Assembly: GCF_900114095.1 (NCBI RefSeq) | Contig: NZ_FORV01000002.1 | Coordinates: forward strand, 248,001 to 312,000 | Direction: 5' to 3' | Length of the DNA stretch: 64,000 nt | DNA from: Sphingomonas sp. NFR04 | GTDB lineage: Bacteria > Pseudomonadota > Alphaproteobacteria > Sphingomonadales > Sphingomonadaceae | In this document: positions 9,101 through 17,647 of the stretch, in pieces | Numbering within the stretch: position 1 is the first letter of the stretch | How the letters are laid out: the number at the start of each line of letters is the position of its first letter | Program-made: the position numbers and the translations under genes | Notes under the pieces: model-generated | What the model was told of the DNA's origin: nothing | Databases searched by the model: none | Seen by the model: the letters and a program-made list of their open reading frames with translations, nothing else

Positions 9101-9230
9101 TCACCCTCACCCTCCCACTGCCTTCGGCAGTGGGCCCCTCCCTCTCCCGCAGGCGGGAGAGGGCTATCAATTCCCTCTCCCGCCTGCGGGAGAGGGAGGG
9201 AGGCGCGAAGCGCCGGAAGGGTGAGGGTGA
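9101..9230. repeat. Palindromic repeat, family A, between trmFO and ppx
   Basis: The outer arms TCACCCTCACCCTCCC and GGAAGGGTGAGGGTGA are inverted. Two inner palindromes of the type CCCTCTCCCGCAGGCGGGAGAGGG are present, and a small CTGCCTTCGGCAG hairpin near the left end. It is the longest family A copy. It separates two convergent genes and may act as a bidirectional terminator. Confidence 0.85.
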
Positions 9231-9250
9231 GTCCGAGTGTCCCCTCCCCC

Positions 9251-10747
9251 TCACGTCTCCAGCACCGGCTCCTTCGCCATCGCCATCGCCAGCGCGCGGT
9301 GGCGCTTCTCCACCGCTTCGCCATAGAGCGGCTCGTCGCCGTCGGCGAGGCTGAGCACCAGCGCATTGCCCTCCAGCCGCAGTCGCGAACGCTTGAGCGG
9401 CCGCGCGACCCCGCCGCTCAAGCGCTGGCCGAGCCGCATCGCAAGACCCCAGCGCTTCGCTTCCGCCAGCGCCTCGGGCGTAGCCAGCCGTTCCAGCGGT
9501 GCCGGACTGTCGACCGCGCCGCCCAGCGACGTGTAGAGCGCCTGCGCCACCATCGCGCGACCGGCGGCATCGATGCCCACCCAATTGCCGTGGAGCCCGA
9601 TCTCCATGCCGCGTTCGGCGCGGAACTCCGGATTTGCCCGCCAGCCGACATCGGCAAGCAGGCAGGCGGCATGGCGTAGCCGCGACCATTCCGGGCCGTC
9701 GCGAAACAAGGGTGCCAGCCAGGCATCGAGCAGGTCGCCATGCTCGGGGAAGCGGCCGGAGCGCTGCCCTTCCTCGCGCGCAGCGACGATCAGCGGGTCC
9801 TGCAGCCGCTCCTCGGCGGAGAGGCGCTGGAACAACAGCCCCTCGCGCAACCCATAGGCCGAGACGATCGTGCCGCTGCTGCCGAGGTTCTTCGTCACCG
9901 CGACGAGCAGCGCGGCCGCATCGGCGAGCGAGGGAATGCGCGCGCTCGACAAATCGGGGACGGTCTTGAGGTCCGCCTTGGTCGCGCCCTCGACGCGGCG
10001 GCCGAGTTCCTCCACCCGGTCGATCGCCAGCGGGTAATGATGGACGATCGGCAGCGGATAATTGGTGAGGTGCATGTCGAGCTTGGCAAGCGAGCGCCAC
10101 GATCCGCCGACCATGTAGAAGGGCAGGCCCTTGCCTCGCCCCCTCCAGCCCGCCGCTTCGATCATGCGGCCAACCTCGCGCTCCAGCACGCCCCTGCCCC
10201 GCGCCCGGATCGCGCCCAGGCGGAGCACGCCGAGGGGAAACGAGACGCGATCGGTCACCGTGCCCGCAACGACGCGCACCAGTTCGAGGCTGCCGCCGCC
10301 GAGGTCGCCGACCACGCCATCGGCTTCCGGAATGCCGGAGAGAACGCCCAGACCTGCGGCGGTCGCCTCCTCGACGCCCGAGAGCAGCTCGACCTTCAGG
10401 TCCAGTGCCTCGGCCATCGCCATCAACTCGCCGCCGTTCGAAGCGTCGCGGACGGCGGCGGTGGCGACGGTGCGTAATTCGCTCACCTGCATCTCGCGGG
10501 CGAGCAGCGCGAACCGGCCGAGCGCCGCCCGCGCGCTGGCCAGGCCCCCGGCATGGATCGCGCCGGTTTCCGCCAGGCCCTTGCCGAGCCCGGCCATCAC
10601 CTTTTCATTGAACAGCGTCGCCGGCAGCCGCGCCGGGCCTTCGTAGACGACGAGGCGGATGGAGTTGGACCCGATATCGACAATCGCGGTTCGCGGCCGA
10701 GCGCTTTTGGAAACGGCGCTCGGCGAAGGACGCAAAACGGTCGCCAC
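9251..10747 (-). CDS. ppx: Exopolyphosphatase / Ppx-GppA family phosphatase
   Basis: This 498-residue protein has the ASKHA ATPase-like fold of the Ppx/GppA family. AIVDIGSNSIRLVVYEG near residue 21 and GDLGGGSLELVRV near 147 are the two phosphate-binding loops. The C-terminal half is an HD-like helical domain. It should remove terminal phosphates from polyphosphate and possibly hydrolyse pppGpp. Start is ATG 10747, only 4 bp after the ppk1 stop, so the polyphosphate-making and -degrading enzymes share a transcript. Confidence 0.94.
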   Translation of the reverse strand: MATVLRPSPSAVSKSARPRTAIVDIGSNSIRLVVYEGPARLPATLFNEKVMAGLGKGLAETGAIHAGGLASARAALGRFALLAREMQVSELRTVATAAVRDASNGGELMAMAEALDLKVELLSGVEEATAAGLGVLSGIPEADGVVGDLGGGSLELVRVVAGTVTDRVSFPLGVLRLGAIRARGRGVLEREVGRMIEAAGWRGRGKGLPFYMVGGSWRSLAKLDMHLTNYPLPIVHHYPLAIDRVEELGRRVEGATKADLKTVPDLSSARIPSLADAAALLVAVTKNLGSSGTIVSAYGLREGLLFQRLSAEERLQDPLIVAAREEGQRSGRFPEHGDLLDAWLAPLFRDGPEWSRLRHAACLLADVGWRANPEFRAERGMEIGLHGNWVGIDAAGRAMVAQALYTSLGGAVDSPAPLERLATPEALAEAKRWGLAMRLGQRLSGGVARPLKRSRLRLEGNALVLSLADGDEPLYGEAVEKRHRALAMAMAKEPVLET

Positions 10748-10751
10748 GCGT

Positions 10752-12920
10752 TCAGGCGCCCTTCGCGGCGAGCCGCTGCTTGCGCGGCGACAGCTTGGGT
10801 ACCGGCTTGCGTCCCCCCATCGCGGCGCCGCGGCCGGAAAGCGAGGGATTGGTCATGAAGTAGCGGTGCAGATTGAATTCCCCGTCTTCGCCGGGCACGA
10901 TCCGGTCGTAATGACCATCGGGTGCGAGCAGCCAGCTCTGTTCGTTGTCGAGCAGGTTGGCGACCATCACCTGGTCTAGCACCTGGTCGTGCACGGTCTT
11001 GTTGAGCAGCGGCAACATGAACTCGACGCGGCGATCGAAGTTGCGCTGCATCCAGTCGGCCGAGGAGATATAGACCTTGGCGCCGTCGTTCGGCAGCGCC
11101 TTGCCGTTGCCGAATACCCAGATGCGGCTGTGCTCGAGGAAGCGCCCGACGATCGATTTGACGCGGATGTTCTCGCTCATGCCGTCCACGCCGGGGCGCA
11201 GGCAGCAGATGCCGCGCACGATCAGCTCGATCTGCACGCCGGCGGCACTCGCCTGGTACAGCTTTTCGATGATCGCCGGATCGACCACCGAGTTCATCTT
11301 CGCCCAGATCGTGCCGGGGCGGCCGGCGCGGGCATGGCCGATCTCTTCCTCGATGAGGTCGCTCAGCCGGTCGCGCAGGTTGCGGGGCGAAATGCCGAGC
11401 AGTTCCAGATGCCGGGGCTCGACATAGCCGGTGACGTAGTTGAAGATCTGCGCCGCATCGCGCCCCATCCGCGGATCGGCGGTGAAGAAGCTGAGGTCGG
11501 TATAGATGCGCGCGGTGATCGGGTGGTAGTTGCCGGTGCCAAAATGGCAGTAGGTGCGGTAGCGATCGCCCTCGCGGCGGACGACCATCGACACCTTGGC
11601 GTGGGTCTTCCAGTCGATGAAGCCATAGACGACCTGCACGCCGGCACGTTCCAGCGCGGTTGCCCAATAAAGGTTCTGCTCCTCGTCGAACCGGGCCTTG
11701 AGCTCGACCACCGCAGTCACCGACTTGCCTGCTTCGGCAGCGGCGATCAGCGCGTTGATCACCGCCGACTGCTTGCCGGCGCGGTAGAGCGTCTGCTTGA
11801 TCGCCACCACGTCCGGGTCCGCCGCCGCCTGCTGGAGGAAGCTGAGCACCACGTCGAACGTCTCGTAGGGGTGGTGAACGATGATGTCCTTGGCACGGAT
11901 CGCCGCGAAGCAGTCGCCGCCATATTCGCGGATCCGCTCGGGGAAGCGCGCCGAGAAGGGCGTGAACTTGAGGTCGGGCCGATCCTCGTCGACCAGCATC
12001 GACAGGTCGCCGACGCCGAGGAAACCGCCGGTTTCGGTGAGCAGGGCATCGCTGCCGCCCAGTTCCTCCTTGAGCACCGCCTCGAGATCGGGGGCGATGC
12101 CCTCCTCCATTTCCAGGCGGATCACCCGGCCGCGGCGGCGGCGCTTGATCGCCGAGCGGAAGGTGAGGACGAGATCCTCGGCCTCTTCCTCGATTTCGAT
12201 GTCGCTGTCGCGCAGCACCCGGAAGGTGGCGGCGGCGAGGAACTCGTAGCCGGGGAAGAGCAGGTGCCAGAAATGCTTGATCAGCGTTTCGATCGCGACA
12301 TAGCGCGCCGGGTTGCCCGGCAGGCGGACGAAGCGCTTGAGCGTCGTCGGCAGCATCACCAGCTCCTGGATCGGCTCGCGATCCGAGGTGCGCAGCAGGT
12401 TGAAGATCACGCTCGATCCCTGGTTGGGGATGAACGGGAACGGGTGCGCGGGGTCGAGTGCCTGGGGCGTCAGGATCGGGAAGATCTGCTCGCGGAAATG
12501 GTTGGCGAGCCACTGCTCGGTCTCGCCCTCGATCGCATCGGCTTCGAGCACGAAGATGTTCGCCACCGCGAGCTGGGCGCGGATGTCCACCCACACCGCC
12601 TGCTGCTCGTCGGCAAGCGTCGCGGCCTCGGCGGAGATCGCCTCCAGCTGCTGGGCGGGGGTGAGGCCGTCGGCCGAGCGCGTGTCGATGTTCTGGAGCT
12701 GCTGGCCCATCAGACCCGCCACGCGGACCATGAAGAATTCGTCGAAATTGCTGCCCGAGATGGAGAGGAAGCGCAGCCGCTCCAGCAGCGGATGGGCGGG
12801 GTTGCACGCCTCTTCCATCACGCGGCGGTTGAAGGCCAGCCAGGAGAGCTCGCGGTTGAAATAGCGGGCTTCGGTGGGATCGGCGGGGGCGATGGTCGCA
12901 GGTGCGGCGGATTCGGTCAT
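10752..12920 (-). CDS. ppk1: Polyphosphate kinase 1
   Basis: This 722-residue enzyme reversibly polymerises the gamma phosphate of ATP into polyphosphate. YFNRELSWLAFNRRV at the N-terminus, SGSNFDEFFMVRVAGL, WKTHAKVSMVV with the phosphorylated histidine region, and CHFGTGNYHPITARIYTD are diagnostic. Length matches the family (about 690-740). The start ATG overlaps the hdaA stop (ATGA), and ppx follows after 4 bp. It is therefore the third gene of a DUF2066-hdaA-ppk1-ppx unit. Confidence 0.97.
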   Translation of the reverse strand: MTESAAPATIAPADPTEARYFNRELSWLAFNRRVMEEACNPAHPLLERLRFLSISGSNFDEFFMVRVAGLMGQQLQNIDTRSADGLTPAQQLEAISAEAATLADEQQAVWVDIRAQLAVANIFVLEADAIEGETEQWLANHFREQIFPILTPQALDPAHPFPFIPNQGSSVIFNLLRTSDREPIQELVMLPTTLKRFVRLPGNPARYVAIETLIKHFWHLLFPGYEFLAAATFRVLRDSDIEIEEEAEDLVLTFRSAIKRRRRGRVIRLEMEEGIAPDLEAVLKEELGGSDALLTETGGFLGVGDLSMLVDEDRPDLKFTPFSARFPERIREYGGDCFAAIRAKDIIVHHPYETFDVVLSFLQQAAADPDVVAIKQTLYRAGKQSAVINALIAAAEAGKSVTAVVELKARFDEEQNLYWATALERAGVQVVYGFIDWKTHAKVSMVVRREGDRYRTYCHFGTGNYHPITARIYTDLSFFTADPRMGRDAAQIFNYVTGYVEPRHLELLGISPRNLRDRLSDLIEEEIGHARAGRPGTIWAKMNSVVDPAIIEKLYQASAAGVQIELIVRGICCLRPGVDGMSENIRVKSIVGRFLEHSRIWVFGNGKALPNDGAKVYISSADWMQRNFDRRVEFMLPLLNKTVHDQVLDQVMVANLLDNEQSWLLAPDGHYDRIVPGEDGEFNLHRYFMTNPSLSGRGAAMGGRKPVPKLSPRKQRLAAKGA

Positions 12921-13531
12921 TCGCTCTCGCTATCGTCGGAATGCGTCAAAAGGCTTGCAGCCTGGAGTGTAGTCTTCACCACGGGGATCGACAAACGGCC
13001 GTCGGTCTCCATCTCCAGCACATCGGCAACGCGCAGGATGGCGACATGGCTGCGCTCGATGCGCCTGGCGATCCAGGCGATCACGGCCGGAGTCGCATGC
13101 AGCAGGTGCCGGGTGAAGGCGCGTTCCAGCAGCAGCGGGAGCAGCGCATCGTCGGGCGGGCCGATCTCCAGCAGCGGCGAGGCGGCGAGGCGCGAGCGCA
13201 GATCGGGCAGCGTCACCTCCCAGCGCGGCGGCGCGGCATCGGCGACGATCAGCAACGGGCGGCGCGCGCCCTGCGCATCGTTCCAGGCGTGGAAGATGTC
13301 GGCTTCGTCGGCGCGCTCGGCATCGTCGATGATCGTCGCGCCGTTCTTGGCAGCGAAGATCCGCGCGAGCAGGCTGCGTCCGGACTTGCGCGGGCCCACC
13401 AGCAGCGCCGCCATCACCGGCCAGGTCGCCCAATGTTCGAGCTGTTGGACGGCGCGGGCGTTCGAGTCGCTGACCAGGAAGTCCGTCTCGCTCGCCTCGG
13501 GCAGGCCCAGCGGCAGGCGGAGCTGGCTCAT
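12917..13531 (-). CDS. hdaA: DnaA-related regulator of replication initiation (HdaA/Hda type)
   Basis: This 204-residue protein is a short AAA+ relative of DnaA domain III. The N-terminal QLRLPL is a sliding-clamp binding motif like that of Hda. In the family, clamp-bound Hda stimulates ATP hydrolysis by DnaA and prevents re-initiation. The P-loop position reads VGPRKSGRSLL, with Arg in place of the usual Lys, and the Walker B region reads IIDDAE. Start is ATG 13531, overlapping the stop of the DUF2066-like gene; its stop overlaps ppk1. Length is typical for alphaproteobacterial HdaA. Confidence 0.88.
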   Translation of the reverse strand: MSQLRLPLGLPEASETDFLVSDSNARAVQQLEHWATWPVMAALLVGPRKSGRSLLARIFAAKNGATIIDDAERADEADIFHAWNDAQGARRPLLIVADAAPPRWEVTLPDLRSRLAASPLLEIGPPDDALLPLLLERAFTRHLLHATPAVIAWIARRIERSHVAILRVADVLEMETDGRLSIPVVKTTLQAASLLTHSDDSESE

Positions 13532-14775
13532 TGCGCCTTGGGGGTCGGCGATGCTTGCGGTGCGGCCCCGCGACGGATTCGGAGCACGCCCGGCCCTTCC
13601 TGCACGCTCCAGCCGCGCGACTCGAGCGCGGCGCGGAGCGCGGCCTGGGTGCCGTCGAACGACACGCGCATCACCGAGATGCCGCCCAGCGCAAGGCTGG
13701 TGGTGTTGGCATTCCGCACACCCGGCACGCCACGGACGGCGCTCTCCGAGGCGTTGACGGCGGCGGCGTTGGGCGTTTCGACCTGCACCGACAGCGACGT
13801 GGTCGTGCTCGTTGCGCCCGGCGTGGTCTCGACGCTGGGCAGCGGCGTGGGCAGCGGGGCCTCCTCTGGCGCCGGCGCGGCAGGCTGGGCCACCGGGGGT
13901 CGTGCGGCGAGTACCGCATCGGTATGCAGTCGGCCGTCGGTCAGCGCCGCCTGATAGGCCTTGTCGATCCGCGCCACGGCGGTGTCGAACAGCGCGTCGA
14001 TCGCGTCGCCATTGTCGATCCGCAGCGCGAAGCTGGTGATCGCCTCGCCGTCGGGCCCATGCTTGGCCGAGAAGATGCCGACGATCGGGCCGCCCGGATA
14101 GTCGCGGCGCAGTTGCACCTCGGCGACGAGCGTGTCGACCGCGCCATATTGGTCGAGGATCGTCCGCCACCAGTTGCGGCCATGGCGCAGCGTCTGGCCG
14201 GTATTGACCAGCAGCTTGTCCGCGCCGGTGCCGCGCAGGCGAACATAGTCGATCGTGCTGCCCGCGGCACGCAGCCGGTTCCAAGCGCGCGCCCAGGCGG
14301 TGTCGCGCTCGAATACCTGGCCGACGCCGCCCGAATATTGCAGCGGCACCAGCAGCATCGGCGGCGAATGGGTGACCGCGATCGATACGCCGAGAATCGA
14401 TCCGGCCTTGGCGCGATCGAACTGGACGCCGAGGCTGGCGATATAGCGATTGGGGCCGATCTGCTCGCGCTCGACGACGATGCCGGTAACGATCGCGTCC
14501 AGCGCCGAATCGGAGAGCGAGCCCGGCTTGCCGGTCAGCTGCTGCGAAAGCATCGACCAGCCCTTGCGCTGCGCGATCCGCCAGCCGCCCTGGCGGGCGA
14601 TCTCGGCGCTCTTGCCCGAGACGTCGACCTTCACGCCGCTCACTTCGAAGCTACCGGCGGCGCCCACGGGTGCGACGGGTGCCCCGCCCTGCCCGCGTGC
14701 CGCCATGATGCCCGCACCGGCGAGCGCGAGCACCGAAAGGGCGCCAAGGACGGTTTTGGGACGGCGAAACTGCAT
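13528..14775 (-). CDS. DUF2066-like exported or membrane-anchored protein
   Basis: From ATG 14775 it has 415 residues. An N-terminal hydrophobic segment (about residues 8-27, [16 protein letters not shown]) suggests a signal anchor. The next ~250 residues match the DUF2066 pattern ([38 protein letters not shown]). A Pro/Ala/Thr linker and a C-terminal ferredoxin-like segment ([25 protein letters not shown]) follow. DUF2066 genes next to hda and purM are, as I recall, common in proteobacteria; function is unknown. The stop overlaps hdaA. An upstream extension to 14862 is possible but lacks support. Confidence 0.78.
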   Translation of the reverse strand: MQFRRPKTVLGALSVLALAGAGIMAARGQGGAPVAPVGAAGSFEVSGVKVDVSGKSAEIARQGGWRIAQRKGWSMLSQQLTGKPGSLSDSALDAIVTGIVVEREQIGPNRYIASLGVQFDRAKAGSILGVSIAVTHSPPMLLVPLQYSGGVGQVFERDTAWARAWNRLRAAGSTIDYVRLRGTGADKLLVNTGQTLRHGRNWWRTILDQYGAVDTLVAEVQLRRDYPGGPIVGIFSAKHGPDGEAITSFALRIDNGDAIDALFDTAVARIDKAYQAALTDGRLHTDAVLAARPPVAQPAAPAPEEAPLPTPLPSVETTPGATSTTTSLSVQVETPNAAAVNASESAVRGVPGVRNANTTSLALGGISVMRVSFDGTQAALRAALESRGWSVQEGPGVLRIRRGAAPQASPTPKAQ

Positions 14776-14839
14776 GCGGGCGCCCTTTTGGCGAACCGGG
14801 CGTGGAAATCCAAGCGCGTTGTGGCTAGGGCGCTCTCCC

Positions 14840-15946
14840 ATGAGCGAGACCAAGGCGGGCAACGGCCCTTACACCTATGCCCAGGCGGGCGTTTCGATTG
14901 CGGCGGGCAATGCGCTGGTGCGCGCAATCGGCCCGCTTGCCCGTTCCACCCGGCGCGCGGGCGCAGACGCCGATCTGGGCGGCTTCGGCGGCATCTTCGA
15001 CCTGAAGGCGGCGGGCTTCACCGACCCGCTGCTAGTCGCGGCGAACGACGGCGTCGGCACCAAGCTGAAGCTGGCGATCGAGCATAATCACCATGACGGC
15101 GTCGGCATCGATCTCGTCGCGATGTGCGCCAACGATCTGATCGTCCAGGGCGCCGAGCCGCTGTTTTTCCTCGATTATTATGCGAGCGGCAAGCTCGACA
15201 ACGCGGTCGCCGAGCGGGTGATCGCATCCATCGCCGAGGGCTGCCGCCAGGCCGGCTGCGCGCTGATCGGCGGCGAGACCGCCGAGATGCCGGGCATGTA
15301 TGCGGACGGCGACTATGACCTCGCCGGATTTTGCGTCGGCGCGGTCGAGCGCGACCGGTTGCTCGACGGCAAGAAGATCGCGCCCGGCGACGTGGTGCTC
15401 GGCCTCGCCTCGAACGGCGTGCATTCGAACGGCTTCTCGCTGGTGCGGCGACTCGCGGCGGACAAGGGCTGGAAGCTCGACCGCCCGGCGCTGTTCGACC
15501 AGGAACGGCTGCTGATCGACGCGCTGATGGCGCCGACTCGAATCTATGTCGCCAGCCTGCTGCCGGAACTCCGCAAGGGCACTATCCACGGTCTCGCCCA
15601 CATCACCGGCGGCGGACTGCTGGAGAATGTCCCCCGCGTGCTGCCCGAGGGCACCCATGCCCGGATCGACGCCGATGCCTGGCCGCTGCCGCGGCTGATG
15701 GCGTTCCTGCAGGCGCAGGGCCAGATCGAGCCGGAAGAAATGGCGCGTACCTTCAACTGCGGCATCGGCATGGTCGCGGTAGTCGCCGCGGACCAGGCGG
15801 AGGCAGTGTCGGCGGCGCTGACCGCGGCGGGCGAGACGGTGTTCACCATCGGCTCGATCGAAGCCGGCGAGCGCGGCTGCACCGTGGTCGGCGGCGACGA
15901 GACCTGGAGCGCGCGTGCGCCGTGGAGCGCCACGCACCATGGGTGA
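14840..15946 (+). CDS. purM: Phosphoribosylformylglycinamidine cyclo-ligase
   Basis: This 368-residue ATP-dependent enzyme makes aminoimidazole ribotide, step five of purine synthesis. YAQAGVSI near residue 12, [59 protein letters not shown] and [12 protein letters not shown] are PurM signatures. ATG 14840 gives the family N-terminus; the frame stays open upstream but does not look coding. It is divergent from the DUF2066-hdaA unit. purN follows after a 130-bp gap that holds a palindromic repeat. Confidence 0.97.
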   Translation: MSETKAGNGPYTYAQAGVSIAAGNALVRAIGPLARSTRRAGADADLGGFGGIFDLKAAGFTDPLLVAANDGVGTKLKLAIEHNHHDGVGIDLVAMCANDLIVQGAEPLFFLDYYASGKLDNAVAERVIASIAEGCRQAGCALIGGETAEMPGMYADGDYDLAGFCVGAVERDRLLDGKKIAPGDVVLGLASNGVHSNGFSLVRRLAADKGWKLDRPALFDQERLLIDALMAPTRIYVASLLPELRKGTIHGLAHITGGGLLENVPRVLPEGTHARIDADAWPLPRLMAFLQAQGQIEPEEMARTFNCGIGMVAVVAADQAEAVSAALTAAGETVFTIGSIEAGERGCTVVGGDETWSARAPWSATHHG

Positions 15947-15970
15947 TTGCCGAGCGCTCCTAGGATGCGC

Positions 15971-16076
15971 TCCCCTCCCGCTTGCGGGAGGGGTCGGGGG
16001 AGGGGCTGAGCGGTACCGCCAGCTTTCCCTCCCCACGTCAGCCCCTCCCCTAACCCCTCCCGCAGGCGGGAGGGGA
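15971..16076. repeat. Palindromic repeat, family B, between purM and purN
   Basis: Two nearly identical palindromes, CCCCTCCCGCTTGCGGGAGG at 15972 and CCCCTCCCGCAGGCGGGAGG at 16054, flank inverted inner arms (GGGGAGGGGCTGA and TCAGCCCCTCCCC). The whole element can fold into one long hairpin. Its right end directly abuts the purN start. Confidence 0.85.
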
Positions 16077-16078
16077 AT

Positions 16079-16645
16079 TTGAAGAAGCGACTCGGCATCC
16101 TGATCTCGGGCCGCGGATCGAACATGGCGTCGCTGGTCGAGGCCGCCGCGGCGCCGGATTGCCCCTACACGGTGGCCCTAGTCGCTAGCGACAAGCCGGA
16201 AGCGGCCGGGCTTGCCTGGGCCGCCGAGCGCGGCGTGCCGACCTTCGCGCAAAGCCCCAAGGGCATGCCCAAGGCCGAGTATGAGGCGAAGATCGACGCC
16301 GCGCTGCGCGAGGCGGGCGTCGAGGCGATCGCGCTTGCGGGCTATATGCGGCTGCTGTCCGACGACTTCGTCGCGCGCTGGCGCGGGCGGATCGTCAACA
16401 TCCATCCCTCGCTGCTGCCCAAGTACAAGGGCCTCGACACCCATGCCCGCGCCATCGCGGCGGGCGATGCCGAAGCCGGTGCCTCCGTCCACATCGTGAC
16501 CGAGGAATTGGATGGCGGCGAGGTGCTGGGCCAGGCGCGCGTGGCGATCCTGTCCGATGATTCGACGGACAGTCTCGCCGCGCGGGTGCTGGCTGAGGAG
16601 CACAAGCTCTACGCCAAAACGCTCGCCGACTGGCTCCGCGACTGA
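16079..16645 (+). CDS. purN: Phosphoribosylglycinamide formyltransferase
   Basis: This 188-residue folate-dependent enzyme formylates glycinamide ribotide, step three of purine synthesis. LGILISGRGSNMASL at the N-terminus, YMRLLSDDFV, NIHPSLLPKYKG with the catalytic His, and TEELDGGEVLGQ are conserved. The start is a TTG at 16079, because no ATG precedes the conserved LGILISG. The ribosome site GGGAGGGG is the terminal part of the palindromic repeat just upstream. It probably belongs with purM and the following small gene. Confidence 0.95.
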   Translation: MKKRLGILISGRGSNMASLVEAAAAPDCPYTVALVASDKPEAAGLAWAAERGVPTFAQSPKGMPKAEYEAKIDAALREAGVEAIALAGYMRLLSDDFVARWRGRIVNIHPSLLPKYKGLDTHARAIAAGDAEAGASVHIVTEELDGGEVLGQARVAILSDDSTDSLAARVLAEEHKLYAKTLADWLRD

Positions 16646-16715
16646 GAATCCGCGGATATTTGGCCGTCATCCCGCGTTCATCCCCGTCAATACCGCTCAT
16701 TGGGAAGTCACGCAG

Positions 16716-16913
16716 ATGGCCAAGGACTCGGCGCTCACGCCGGAAGAAGAAGGCGGGATCGCCACTGCCGAACTCGGGCTGGTGCTGCTCGACGGCCCCA
16801 ACGGCGTCGCAGTGGCGATGACCCCCGAGGCCGCCGCGGCCACCGGCCGCAGCCTGCTCGCCGCGGCGGAAGTCGCCAATGGGCAGCGCGCGCGGGGCGA
16901 AACGGGTTATTGA
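16716..16913 (+). CDS. Small acidic protein of unknown function
   Basis: This 65-residue protein starts at ATG 16716, with GGGAAG upstream. It is Ala- and Glu-rich, with no signal or membrane segment (ALTPEEEGGIATAELG, LLDGPNGVAVAMTPEAA). I do not recognise a family. Its position between purN and the EEP phosphatase on the same strand, and codon use like its neighbours, support it as a real gene. It might be a small helical partner protein, but nothing in the sequence shows its role. Confidence 0.65.
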   Translation: MAKDSALTPEEEGGIATAELGLVLLDGPNGVAVAMTPEAAAATGRSLLAAAEVANGQRARGETGY

Positions 16914-16954
16914 GGCTTGTGCTGTTATGCTGCCCGCGCCGATAAGGGGCGCGG

Positions 16955-17647
16955 ATGATCAAGGTCGCCAGCTATAACATGCGGAAGTCGATCGGCACGG
17001 ACCGACGACGCCGACCGGAGAGGACGCTCGAGGTACTGCTCGAGGTCGACGCCGATGTGATCGCCTTGCAGGAGGCCGATCGCCGCTTCGGCGCGCGCGA
17101 AGCCGTGCTCACCCAAAGCCTGCTTGCCGAGCATAGCCCGTGGAAGCCGGTGCAGTTCGGCATGCGCGCGCGATCGATGGGCTGGCACGGCAATGCGCTG
17201 CTGGTGCGCAAGGACGCCGAGATCCTCGGTTGTTCGGCGCTCCATTTGCCCACGCTGGAGCCGCGCGGCGCGGTGATGGCCGACCTGCAGGTAAACGGCC
17301 AGCCGCTTCGGGTGGTCGGCATGCATCTCGACCTGTCCGGTCTGTGGCGGAGGCGGCAGGCGCATGCGATCCTTACCCAGCTTGCGGACCTTCCGCCGAT
17401 GCCGACGGTGATGATGGGCGACCTCAACGAGTGGAGCGCCGAGCGCGGCTGCCTGCGCGATTTCGCCCAGCATTTCGCCTTCGCCGCCACCGGCAAGAGC
17501 TTTCACGCCCGCCGCCCGATGGCGCGACTCGACAGGATCATGGCCTCGCCTGAGCTCGCCTTCGGCGAGGCCGGGGTGCACCACAGCCTGGCCGCGCGCA
17601 CCGCCTCCGATCACCTCCCGGTCTGGGCGGAGGTGCGGCACCGCTGA
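16955..17647 (+). CDS. Endonuclease/exonuclease/phosphatase family protein
   Basis: This 230-residue protein has the EEP (DNase I-like) fold. ASYNMRKSIG at the start, VIALQEAD with the metal-binding Glu, the GDLNEWS motif and the terminal SDHLPVWAEV are the usual catalytic elements. Substrates in the family range from phosphodiesters to inositol phosphates and lipids, so none is assigned. There is no signal peptide. The stop overlaps the ATG of the patatin-like gene (TGATG), so both are likely made together, which may hint at lipid-related work. Confidence 0.88.
   Translation: MIKVASYNMRKSIGTDRRRRPERTLEVLLEVDADVIALQEADRRFGAREAVLTQSLLAEHSPWKPVQFGMRARSMGWHGNALLVRKDAEILGCSALHLPTLEPRGAVMADLQVNGQPLRVVGMHLDLSGLWRRRQAHAILTQLADLPPMPTVMMGDLNEWSAERGCLRDFAQHFAFAATGKSFHARRPMARLDRIMASPELAFGEAGVHHSLAARTASDHLPVWAEVRHR

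Noticed and set aside
10989..13757. A 922-codon open frame on the plus strand opposite ppk1 and hdaA
   Set aside because: It is a GC-rich antisense shadow; the minus strand carries clear enzyme signatures and the antisense product is His/Arg-rich with no domain.
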